Shown here in pieces: positions 1 through 5,707 of a DNA stretch of 12,416 bases; within the stretch, counting starts at the first letter, position 1, and the number at the start of each line of letters is the position of its first letter. The notes under the pieces were generated by a model. The model was not told where the DNA came from, searched no databases, and saw only the letters and a program-made list of their open reading frames with translations. Position numbers and translations under genes: made by a program. This DNA comes from DMER64 sp041654355 (GTDB lineage: Bacteria; Bacteroidota; Bacteroidia; Bacteroidales; UBA932), in assembly GCA_041654355.1 (NCBI GenBank), contig JBAZDQ010000041.1:1-12416 (forward strand), in the 5' to 3' direction.

Positions 1-1
1 T

Positions 2-775
2 GACGGTGCGCTGAATGACATCAGGGGCAGACATATTACGCCGGATCATGTTTTGGAAGCATTGGCAAATGCCCTTCCGGGACCAGTTCAGGAAGGCAAT
101 GTGGGAGCCGGAACAGGGACTATTTGTTTTGGCTTTAAAGGAGGTATCGGGACTTCAAGCAGGGTTTTACCGAATGCACTGGGAGGCTACACAGTCGGAG
201 TGCTGGTACAGACCAATTTCGGTGGCGTTTTGCAGATAGGCGGGATCAACGTAGGCGAAAAACTCGGCAAATATTCTTATAAAGATCAATTGGAGGCAGA
301 AATAAACTTGCAGCGCGCTACTCCTTCCCGGGCGACAGCCATAGAAAAGAAAGAGGAGGTGCTTGTTCCGGATGCGGACGGTTCCTGTATGATTGTGATC
401 ATTACCGATGCCCCTGTCAGCGAGAGAAACCTGGAACGACTGGCCAAGCGCGGCATGATGGGGCTTGCACGGACAGGCGGTATTGCTTCCAACGGCAGCG
501 GGGATTATGTGATAGCAATGTCGGTCGCCCCGGAAAACCTGGTACGAACCGTTTACGATCAAAACGGGCAGGTCCTGCCTGCCTATACGTCTAAATACTT
601 GCACAACGACCAATGTTCACCTCTTTTTATGGCTGCCATTGAAGCGACTGAAGAAGCAATTCTCAATTCCCTTTTTGCAGCCGAAACCATGACCGGCAAA
701 TACGGCAGAAAAATAGAATCCCTTCCGGTGGAAAAAGTAATCCCGCTATTTCCTATAGTCAATGACATAGAATAG
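2..775 (+). CDS. P1-family (DmpA/S58-type) aminopeptidase, 5'-truncated by window edge
   Basis: The open frame runs from base 2 to the TAG at 773-775 and has no start inside the window; an internal ATG at 53 is not the true start because the family match continues upstream (visible residues LNDIRGRHITPDHVLEAL). This is the central and C-terminal part of a DmpA-like N-terminal-nucleophile peptidase. In that family a precursor cleaves itself before a Ser or Thr, and the freed residue becomes the catalytic nucleophile. Here the segment DGSCMIVIITDAPVSERNL matches the cleavage region, with the Ser encoded at 383-385 (residue 128 of the visible part) as predicted nucleophile. The Gly-rich NVGAGTGTICFGFKGGIGTSS stretch and the MMGLARTGG segment are also typical. 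Family members remove N-terminal residues, some including D-amino acids or beta-amino acids; the substrate here cannot be read from sequence. Any signal peptide would lie outside the window. The next gene starts 36 bp downstream on the same strand. Confidence 0.88.
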   Translation, partial: DGALNDIRGRHITPDHVLEALANALPGPVQEGNVGAGTGTICFGFKGGIGTSSRVLPNALGGYTVGVLVQTNFGGVLQIGGINVGEKLGKYSYKDQLEAEINLQRATPSRATAIEKKEEVLVPDADGSCMIVIITDAPVSERNLERLAKRGMMGLARTGGIASNGSGDYVIAMSVAPENLVRTVYDQNGQVLPAYTSKYLHNDQCSPLFMAAIEATEEAILNSLFAAETMTGKYGRKIESLPVEKVIPLFPIVNDIE

Positions 776-811
776 AAAACCGACACTAATATTCACGAAC
801 AATACTAAGTT

Positions 812-1321
812 ATGAAAACACGAACTATGCTTTTCATGTTTTCTTTCCTGCTGACAACCATAGCTTTTGCGTCAGAAGGGAATAAACAACAGACAGAACA
901 AAATCTTCAAAAAGAACAATCCATGCAGGAAGTGTATGATTTTTTAAGGACTTGCGGGGTCTATTACCTGGCTACTGTTGAAAATGACCAGCCCCGTGTA
1001 CGTCCTTTTGGAACCGCCGTCATTTTTCAACAGAAACTATACATACAGACAGGCAGGAAAAAGAATGTGGCCCGGCAAATGCTGACTAACCCTAAAGTAG
1101 AAATCTGTGCTTACGATCCCGGAAAAGGAATGTGGCTGCGTATAGAAGCCAAAGTAGTTGCCGATGAACGGTTAGAGGCAAAACAATACGTTCTGGATCA
1201 ATATCCTCAACTAAAAAGCATGTACAAAGCCGATGATGAAAATACACTGGTGCTTTATCTGAAAGACGCAACCGCCACCTTCAACAGTTTTTCCACCGAG
1301 CCCAGAACTGTCAAATTCTGA
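812..1321 (+). CDS. Pyridoxamine 5'-phosphate oxidase-like flavin-binding protein with signal peptide
   Basis: 169 residues. Residues about 37-169 form a split-barrel PNPOx-like domain: MQEVYDFLRTCGVYYLATVE, then DQPRVRPFG, LYIQTGRKKNVARQM, NPKVEICAYD and the C-terminal TEPRTVKF. These match the small Bacteroidota proteins usually annotated as pyridoxamine 5'-phosphate oxidase family or NimA-like, which bind FMN or a related cofactor; the reaction is unknown. The odd feature is the N-terminus: MKTRTMLFMFSFLLTTIAFASEG has a basic start, a hydrophobic core and a plausible cleavage after AFA, so export to the periplasm is predicted, whereas most relatives begin near residue 37 and stay in the cytoplasm. 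Start choice: the ATG at 812 gives a complete signal peptide; the Met at residue 37 (ATG at 920) would give the standard cytoplasmic form. No clear promoter or Shine-Dalgarno is seen in the 36-bp gap after the peptidase gene, so co-transcription is possible. Confidence 0.85.
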   Translation: MKTRTMLFMFSFLLTTIAFASEGNKQQTEQNLQKEQSMQEVYDFLRTCGVYYLATVENDQPRVRPFGTAVIFQQKLYIQTGRKKNVARQMLTNPKVEICAYDPGKGMWLRIEAKVVADERLEAKQYVLDQYPQLKSMYKADDENTLVLYLKDATATFNSFSTEPRTVKF

Positions 1322-1368
1322 GCCGGCAACACATTCTTAGGGATTTGCAATTGTTTAGAAAAAACCAT

Positions 1369-2280
1369 TCATAACACGGGAGAACCCATAGCACTTTTCA
1401 ATAAGTCTTCAGAGATTGCCAGGCACCGGGATATCTGACCGGTACCTATACCCCTGCGCCTGAACTGTGAAGCCAGTCTGAGTTTTTCGGAAACTGACAG
1501 AGCTGTATAAGGTGCTCCGTTCTTGTTTTTCAATAGCCATTCATCAATATATTCGCAAATGTCAATATCACTGATCCTGTTTGCATTTTTCAGTAATTTT
1601 TCACTGTTTAGCAAGTCCTTTGCTTTTGCGCCCATCCATGATTCTATATGCAGTATAGCCCATTCTTCTCCGGATAGTTTGTTCATGTAAAATGCAAATT
1701 TTCTGGGAGATCCATAATAGTGCTCGACCATGTCCGTCTGGAGTATATTTTCCTGAATTAGTAATCCGCTTTTATCCAAAATGTAGCCCGGGGGTAATTT
1801 TACTTTCCAGGGCAGAAATTTCCGTTGTTCTTTCCATGATGATATAGGAGTATACAGTCCCTTTATCCCGAAATCTTTCATGAAATAAAACCTGGTAGAA
1901 CAGAAAGGATATCCGCTCGGATACGATACGACATTATGGTGGACGCCATTTCTTAATACGTATGTTGTACCACCCAGAATATGTTCCAGTGTGTCCAGCT
2001 CCACGGCATGAAAGCCCGGATAACCCAAAGGCCCTTTCCGCGCATATTTATGGTTGAACCATTTATTGTAGCCGTTCCGTATGGACCCGATATATCTATA
2101 TGGATTTGCTGTTTCAGCAATAACATGAAAATGATTTGACATAAATGAATACGCCAACAGACAGGTGTCATTGTGATAAGCCGCCAGACAGGCCCTGTTT
2201 ATGCCCTGATAATAATCTTCAGGAACCCGAAACATGACTTCGGGTGAACTGACACATAGATGATAAAGCTTTTTTTTCAT
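1369..2280 (-). CDS. REP-associated tyrosine transposase (RAYT), Y1/HUH family
   Basis: 303 residues from the ATG at 2280, which has GGAGGG about 8 nt upstream on the minus strand (plus bases 2288-2293); a TTG at 2304 is possible but less likely. The N-terminal half is an IS200-type Y1 domain. SFMSNHFHVI supplies the HUH metal-binding pair His50/His52, and the segment NGYNKWFNHKYARKGPLG matches the RAYT pattern that precedes the catalytic helix. The best nucleophile candidate is Tyr107 in TTYVLRNGVHHNVV, aligned with the family's YxxxNPV motif; Tyr71 is the alternative. The C-terminal part (EKLRLASQFRRRGIGTGQISRCLAI) looks like a helix-turn-helix, consistent with sequence-specific DNA binding. 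RAYTs are single-copy domesticated relatives of IS200/IS605 transposases that cut at REP hairpins. The frame is intact, and an array of inverted REP-like repeats begins 75 bp upstream of the start. It is convergent with the flavin-protein gene (47-bp gap, no evident terminator). Confidence 0.88.
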   Translation of the reverse strand: MKKKLYHLCVSSPEVMFRVPEDYYQGINRACLAAYHNDTCLLAYSFMSNHFHVIAETANPYRYIGSIRNGYNKWFNHKYARKGPLGYPGFHAVELDTLEHILGGTTYVLRNGVHHNVVSYPSGYPFCSTRFYFMKDFGIKGLYTPISSWKEQRKFLPWKVKLPPGYILDKSGLLIQENILQTDMVEHYYGSPRKFAFYMNKLSGEEWAILHIESWMGAKAKDLLNSEKLLKNANRISDIDICEYIDEWLLKNKNGAPYTALSVSEKLRLASQFRRRGIGTGQISRCLAISEDLLKSAMGSPVL

Positions 2281-2354
2281 GAGATCTTCCCTCCATACCA
2301 ACAAAAATGAATAGGTCGAAGGTATGAATTATTCTATTAGTCTGCAAGGGAATT

Positions 2355-2845
2355 GGGAGGTGGTAAGTAGAGAAAACAGCATCTATGCATGTAATGCCAA
2401 CAATAATAGGCAGATACGGTGGTTTACGGCAAAGCAGTTACTTACCACCTCCCCCTCAAATTGTCGAAAAACCGCAAAAACCGATGGAGGTAGTAAGTAG
2501 CGAAAAAAACGCACAATGTCATAAAGCGCACAAAAACAGGGTCTTAGGCTCTATTTGTAACATGGCAGTTACTTACCACCTCCCCCCTAAATTGTCGAAA
2601 AACCGCAAAAACCGATGGAGGTAGTAAGTAGCGAAAAAAACGCACAATGTCATAAAGCGCATAAAAACAGAGTCTTAGGCTCTATTTGTAACATGGCAGT
2701 TACTTACCACCTCCCCCTCAAATTGCCGAAAAGCAGCAAATACAGGGGAGGGTGGTAAGTAGAGAAAAACCGCCCAACGTCTTTAAGATATAGATATACA
2801 GCGCTTTATAATTTTATGTAACGCCGCTGTTACTTACCACCTCCC
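2355..2845. repeat. Four-unit array of inverted REP-like sequences (about 130-bp period)
   Basis: Forward half-sites (consensus GGGAGGTGGTAAGTAG) lie at 2355-2370, 2485-2500, 2616-2631 and 2745-2762. Reverse half-sites (consensus GTTACTTACCACCTCCCCC) lie at 2437-2455, 2568-2587, 2699-2717 and 2829-2845. The order is strictly forward-reverse four times. Forward-to-reverse interiors are 66, 67, 67 and 66 bp; reverse-to-forward linkers are 29, 28 and 27 bp. The linkers are conserved (AAATTGTCGAAAAACCGC then AAAAACCGA, with a diverged third copy). Interiors 2 and 3 differ at only two positions, but interiors 1 and 4 are unrelated to them and to each other although equal in length. A forward and a reverse site can pair as a stem of about 13 bp. 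Position directly behind the RAYT start and the terminal GTAG of each forward site suggest REP/BIME-type elements mobilised by that enzyme; this link is inference. Confidence 0.85.
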
Positions 2846-2869
2846 GTCAAGCAACCTGAAAAAATGATT

Positions 2870-2917
2870 GGTGCTGCGAAGCAGCGCCTTTTAAATGCGC
2901 CAAAAATTTTTGGCGCA
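2870..2917. repeat. Two adjacent tight palindromes, possible bidirectional terminator
   Basis: At 2870-2888 GGTGCTGC and GCAGCGCC form an 8-bp stem (one G-T pair) around a GAA loop, followed by TTTT. At 2896-2917 there is a perfect 22-bp palindrome: TGCGCCAAAAA followed by its exact complement. Both contain the GCGCC core. On the plus strand the first hairpin with its T-run resembles a weak terminator; on the minus strand the same hairpin is followed after AATCA by TTTTTT. They sit just past the last REP-like half-site, so they may close off transcription entering or leaving the array. Function is inferred; only the symmetry is seen. Confidence 0.6.
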
Positions 2918-2980
2918 CCGCCTTGAAAACCATAGGGCAGTCGTTTGAGCAGCAATGCTAAATAAAACAGAAAGTCACTT

Positions 2981-3148
2981 CCACCACAAGGATTGGGAAG
3001 CCTCGGCAAAAGAAAAAGCTTCCCGGTCTTGTGGTGGCAGCGACTGCCTATGGTAGCAGTGACCGCTTGTGGTGGCAGCGACCGCTTTTCACAAGCAAGG
3101 GAAGCCTCGGCAAAAGAAAAAGCTTCCCGGTCTTGTGGTGGCAGCGAC
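2981..3148. repeat. Duplicated 50-bp segment, each copy forming a long hairpin
   Basis: The 50 bp at 2995-3044 recur at 3099-3148 with one visible mismatch-free core (GGGAAGCCTCGGCAAAAG, then AAAAAGCTTCCCGGTC). In each copy GGGAAGC pairs with GCTTCCC (7 bp) around a 16-nt A-rich loop. The stems extend across small internal loops: in the first copy CCACCACAAG (2981-2990) pairs with CTTGTGGTGG (3028-3037), in the second CACAAG (3090-3095) with CTTGTG (3132-3137). Preservation of outer pairing although the left flanks differ hints at RNA or single-strand DNA structure. Each copy runs directly into 19-bp tandem repeats. Confidence 0.75.
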
Positions 3149-3247
3149 CGCCTATGGTAGCAGCGACCGCCTATGGTAGCAGTGACCGCTTGTGGTGGCA
3201 GCGACCGCCTATGGTAGCAGCGCCTGCTTGTACCAGCAGCGACCGCC
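3030..3247. repeat. Two blocks of 19-bp tandem repeats
   Basis: Three units lie at 3030-3086 and six at 3134-3247, each 19 bp. Two forms tend to alternate: TGTGGTGGCAGCGACCGCC and TATGGTAGCAGCGACCGCC, with C/T changes at a few places. The last two units are more diverged. The blocks are separated by the second copy of the duplicated hairpin segment. Because 19 is not a multiple of 3 and stops are absent, the block creates long open frames on both strands; these are repeat artefacts rather than genes. Confidence 0.85.
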
Positions 3248-3249
3248 CC

Positions 3250-3312
3250 AAGCAACGAAGCAAGCAACTAAACCAGCAACCAAGCCAGCAAGCAACCAAG
3301 CAAGCCACCCAA
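3250..3312. repeat. Degenerate tetranucleotide (AAGC/AACC) tract
   Basis: About sixteen consecutive 4-bp words of the types AAGC, AACC, CAGC and CACC follow the last 19-bp unit. The plus strand has only a single T in about 60 bases. It looks like a decayed simple-sequence repeat. No coding or regulatory role is visible. Confidence 0.7.
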
Positions 3313-3332
3313 GGGGGAAGCCCCGTTTTTTT
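3313..3332 (+). terminator. Possible plus-strand intrinsic terminator
   Basis: GGGG (3313-3316) pairs with CCCC (3321-3324) around GAAG, followed by G and seven T. The stem is only 4 bp, so this is weak. It has no plus-strand gene upstream in the window, so if real it would end a transcript from the repeat region. Confidence 0.35.
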
Positions 3333-3340
3333 ATCCCTGA

Positions 3341-3378
3341 AAAAGGAAAACCGGGTCCCTCTAAATAGGACCCGGTTT
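3341..3378 (-). terminator. Intrinsic terminator of the minus-strand OmpA-family operon
   Basis: AAACCGGGTCC (3348-3358) and GGACCCGGTTT (3368-3378) form a perfect 11-bp stem with a 9-nt loop. Read on the minus strand the hairpin ends in TTTT and continues CCTTTTT, the usual layout of a Rho-independent terminator. It lies about 170 bp past the stop codon at 3546, giving the operon a 3' untranslated region that contains the 10-bp repeats and a small hairpin. Confidence 0.75.
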
Positions 3379-3423
3379 GCCGGGAAATGGTATGCACGAG
3401 TTGTTATCGATTTAAGCAGATTA

Positions 3424-3493
3424 TTGGCGGGCGTTGGCGTGCATTGGCGAGCTTTGGCGAGCGTTGGCGAGCGTTGGCGTGCATTGGCGAGCT
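3424..3493. repeat. Seven 10-bp tandem repeats, TTGGCGNGCN
   Basis: Seven exact-length decamers run without gaps. The last four bases of the units read GGCG, GTGC-A, then a pattern in which units 2-3 (endings TGCA and AGCT) recur as units 6-7, giving a 40-bp higher-order repeat. The 10-bp period is close to one helical turn, so every TTGGCG core faces nearly the same side of the DNA. The block falls in the 3' untranslated part of the OmpA-family transcript. Confidence 0.85.
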
Positions 3494-3506
3494 TTCCCGC
3501 AGGTAG

Positions 3507-3528
3507 TACAAAGCTGTAGTACTTTGTA
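3507..3528. repeat. Small inverted repeat next to the OmpA-family stop codon
   Basis: TACAAAG and CTTTGTA form a 7-bp stem with an 8-nt loop. GTAGTAC is also repeated directly at 3503 and 3516, and AGTACT at 3534 and 3541. No T-run follows on either strand, so a terminator role is unlikely. Confidence 0.5.
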
Positions 3529-3545
3529 GCGGCAGTACTCAGTAC

Positions 3546-4994
3546 TTACAGTTTCACGAATTCCACCCGGCGGTTTTTGGCGCGGCCTTCCACCGAACTA
3601 TTGCCGGCTACAGGGTTGTTCTGTCCCAGGCCTTTGGCCGAAAGGCGGCTGCCGTCAATGCCCAGTTCCACCAGGCTTGCCACAACGGCATGTGCGCGGT
3701 CTTCGGATAGTTTTTGGTTGGAACTTGCCGAGCCGGTGGCATCGGTGTGGCCTTCTACGCTAAATCGGAGGGAGGGATTTTCTTTGAGCAGTTGCACGAT
3801 CCGGTTCAGCTCTCCGGCCGACTCGGGTTTGATAACGCTCTTGCCCGTGTCAAAGGTGATCCCGTAACTGATAAACTTGCCGTCTTGCATCATCCGGTCA
3901 TACAGGGGTACGGCCCCTTTGGCAAGACGGACATTTTTAATGAAGGTGGTATTGGGTTTGCCCCATCCCTGCCTGATCATAAAACGTTGGGGAGCCGCCA
4001 TGTTGGGCAGGTTGATGATCCGTGTGCCGTTGATGTAAATTTTCAATGCTCTTTTATTGAAAGAGAGGGCGAAATGACTCCAGTCCCCATATTGCACTTC
4101 TATACGGTCCACACTGGCATCTCTCCAGTCGTAGGATCCGGAGTTGTAATAACAAATTATTGATTTGCCCCTGGGATCCAGGGTAAATTCAAGGACTTCC
4201 ATGTCGGGAGTGTCCCATTCACCGTTTTTATCGTTGAACATGGACAGCATATAGTCGCTGTAAGGATATTCTCCCGATTCGTCAAAGCTATCCTCCCAGC
4301 CATGCAGGTAAAAGTCAAATTCCAGAGTAAACACATTGGGCAGGAAACGTTCCTGGTTTTCCATGAACGGTACAAGCCGGGCATCGTCAAGGAGCATGAT
4401 GGCGTTTTCGCCTTCCAGACGGACTATTTCGGCATTTCCTTCAATTATATCCCAGCAGGATGGGAACTCGCCGATTTGTTCCCCCACCAGGTTGTCTTCA
4501 AAGAAAATTTCATCCCCGGCCACAAAATCAGATTTGGCCCATTCCATCTGAGCCCTTCTGTTTTGTGGATCTTCCTGGCCGGATGCCGAGTCCGAAGCCC
4601 TGCCGGAGCGATCGCCTGTGGCAGAGCCGGAGGTTTGGCCGGATACCGTGCCTGAAGATCGGTTGTAGGAACCGTTCTGTCCCGTTCTTTTCATCATCTG
4701 GATATCTTCATCTTCCAGGTCCCAGTCATCGTATTGCAGGTCCTGATTTTCGTGGGCCTTCCGGGAAACTGACCGGGCTGTTTCTGCCTTATTATCAGCT
4801 CCCTCTTCGTTTTCTTCAAAAGCCTTGTCTATGGCTTTGTTAACACCTTCTTCCACTTTTTCTTCCACTTTTCTTTCTGCTGCACGTTCAGCAGCAGTAC
4901 GGGCTGTTCTTTCCAGCCGGCGAAGAATGGATTGTGCCTGGGTAGTACTGCAGGCCAGGCCAAGGATCATCAGGGTAATGAGTATACGTTTCAT
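3546..4994 (-). CDS. OmpA-family outer-membrane/periplasmic protein with coiled coil and LamG-like domain
   Basis: 482 residues. Residues 1-20 are a signal peptide (MKRILITLMILGLACSTTQA). Residues 23-62 are rich in Glu, Lys, Arg and Ala (ERAAERKVEEKVEEGVNKAI), a likely coiled coil. A Ser/Gly linker spans about 112-140. Residues about 160-360 look like a concanavalin/LamG-type fold, judged from TLEFDFYLHG, WSHFALSFNKRALKIYINGT and alternating strands. Residues 372-482 are an OmpA C-terminal domain: FDTGKSVIKPES, VEGHTDATG, NQKLSEDRAHAVVASL and AKNRRVEF. Asp418 and Arg433 fit the positions that grip the diaminopimelate of peptidoglycan in this family, so anchoring to the cell wall is expected. 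The ligand of the central domain is unknown. The start follows the upstream stop by 2 nt, with GGAGG on the minus strand about 9 nt ahead, so translation is probably coupled to the preceding gene. Confidence 0.88.
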   Translation of the reverse strand: MKRILITLMILGLACSTTQAQSILRRLERTARTAAERAAERKVEEKVEEGVNKAIDKAFEENEEGADNKAETARSVSRKAHENQDLQYDDWDLEDEDIQMMKRTGQNGSYNRSSGTVSGQTSGSATGDRSGRASDSASGQEDPQNRRAQMEWAKSDFVAGDEIFFEDNLVGEQIGEFPSCWDIIEGNAEIVRLEGENAIMLLDDARLVPFMENQERFLPNVFTLEFDFYLHGWEDSFDESGEYPYSDYMLSMFNDKNGEWDTPDMEVLEFTLDPRGKSIICYYNSGSYDWRDASVDRIEVQYGDWSHFALSFNKRALKIYINGTRIINLPNMAAPQRFMIRQGWGKPNTTFIKNVRLAKGAVPLYDRMMQDGKFISYGITFDTGKSVIKPESAGELNRIVQLLKENPSLRFSVEGHTDATGSASSNQKLSEDRAHAVVASLVELGIDGSRLSAKGLGQNNPVAGNSSVEGRAKNRRVEFVKL

Positions 4995-4996
4995 TT

Positions 4997-5635
4997 TCAG
5001 TCCTCCAGTTTTACTAAGATTTGTGATCCGGTAATATTCCCGTTTTCATCCAGGGTTTCGGACTTAATACTTCCCAGGCCCCGGGCGTACCAATTGCGTG
5101 TGGTAGACGTGGATTTGCGCCCAAAAACACGGGCTTCGGTTGTCATTTCAACAATGTAACATTTAAATGTTCCGGCCGGTGTCTTCAGTTCTTCCCGTCC
5201 GGTTACTTTATGAGACAGGATCTCGGATGTAAATGACATGCCCATGGTGGTAAATTTAACCACTCCCCCGTCCAGTTCCTGCCCTACGGCCAGGCGTGAC
5301 GGGATCTCGGGGACTTCTCCGGAAATTTCCACAATCCCCACCGCACCAAGCGATGCAGAAACATTGCCGTTTTTAATGGACACGTTCATTTCTGCAGGAT
5401 CGAACAAAGGCTGACGGTCGCTGTCAAAAATTGAGGTCTGGTAAGTAATGGTGTAATTGCCGTCAGATCCTTCAACATTTTTTACGGTAATGCGGGTATA
5501 CCCGGACGTTTCTCCGTCGTTACCGTAATTGGCATATTCCATAACCGTCCCTTCCGTGACACAAAAATAAGGCCTTTGTGCCTGAAGGGCCAGTGTGGCG
5601 AACAACAGGAACGAAAAAAGGTAAAATCGTTTCAT
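4997..5635 (-). CDS. Exported DUF3108/TapB-like protein
   Basis: 212 residues with a signal peptide (MKRFYLFSFLLFATLALQAQ, cleavage near residue 19-20). The mature part is beta-rich. Features shared with DUF3108 or TapB-like proteins are the opening EGTVMEYANYG, the central KTPAGTFKCYIVEMTTEA and the late NWYARGLGSIKSE. Proteins with this pattern are periplasmic or surface proteins of unknown biochemical role, found widely in Bacteroidota; the assignment rests on pattern recognition and is not certain. It is the first gene of a two-gene operon, its TGA being 2 nt before the OmpA-family start, which suggests joint envelope function. A TATATTTG -7 element on the minus strand (5674-5667) lies about 32 nt before its ATG; no Shine-Dalgarno is seen. 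Confidence 0.7.
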   Translation of the reverse strand: MKRFYLFSFLLFATLALQAQRPYFCVTEGTVMEYANYGNDGETSGYTRITVKNVEGSDGNYTITYQTSIFDSDRQPLFDPAEMNVSIKNGNVSASLGAVGIVEISGEVPEIPSRLAVGQELDGGVVKFTTMGMSFTSEILSHKVTGREELKTPAGTFKCYIVEMTTEARVFGRKSTSTTRNWYARGLGSIKSETLDENGNITGSQILVKLED

Positions 5636-5666
5636 AATAAATCAGGTTAGGAGGTTAGCTTGCTTA

Positions 5667-5674
5667 CAAATATA
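5667..5674 (-). promoter_or_regulatory. Predicted -7 element for the TapB-like/OmpA operon
   Basis: Read on the minus strand this is TATATTTG, a perfect match to the Bacteroidota TAnnTTTG motif. The start of transcription would fall near 5660, leaving about 25 nt before the ATG at 5635. No TTTG -33 box is found at 19 bp. It mirrors the plus-strand element at 5696-5703. Confidence 0.6.
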
Positions 5675-5695
5675 CATTTTTGTTTTTTGAATAGT

Positions 5696-5703
5696 TATAT
5701 TTG
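5696..5703 (+). promoter_or_regulatory. Predicted -7 element for the GH3 gene
   Basis: TATATTTG matches TAnnTTTG exactly and ends only 4 nt before the preferred ATG at 5708. Transcription would start at or within a few bases of the start codon. The same 8 bp occur inverted at 5667-5674, 21 bp away. No good -33 box is at the normal 19-bp distance; TTTG at 5679-5682 is too close. Confidence 0.55.
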
Positions 5704-5707
5704 CCGT

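Noticed and set aside
1322..2354. Complete IS200/IS605 insertion sequence
   Set aside because: No terminal hairpins or target site could be defined on both sides, and the protein has the RAYT rather than the short TnpA form.
2385..2624. 79-codon open frame across the REP array
   Set aside because: It translates repeat units twice over (matching segments come from duplicated DNA) and has no initiation signals.
2355..2845. CRISPR array
   Set aside because: Repeats alternate in orientation, the interiors are 66-67 bp and two are nearly identical, and no cas gene is near.
2355..2845. Integron attC sites
   Set aside because: No integrase gene, no cassette-like genes and no matching core-site pairs beyond a superficial GTTA.
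2830..3267. 145-codon minus-strand open frame
   Set aside because: It is the other strand of the same tandem repeats, with no family resemblance and no start signal.
3031..3519. 162-codon plus-strand open frame rich in Trp, Ala and Arg
   Set aside because: It arises from stop-free 19-bp and 10-bp tandem repeats; there is no Shine-Dalgarno, promoter or recognisable domain.
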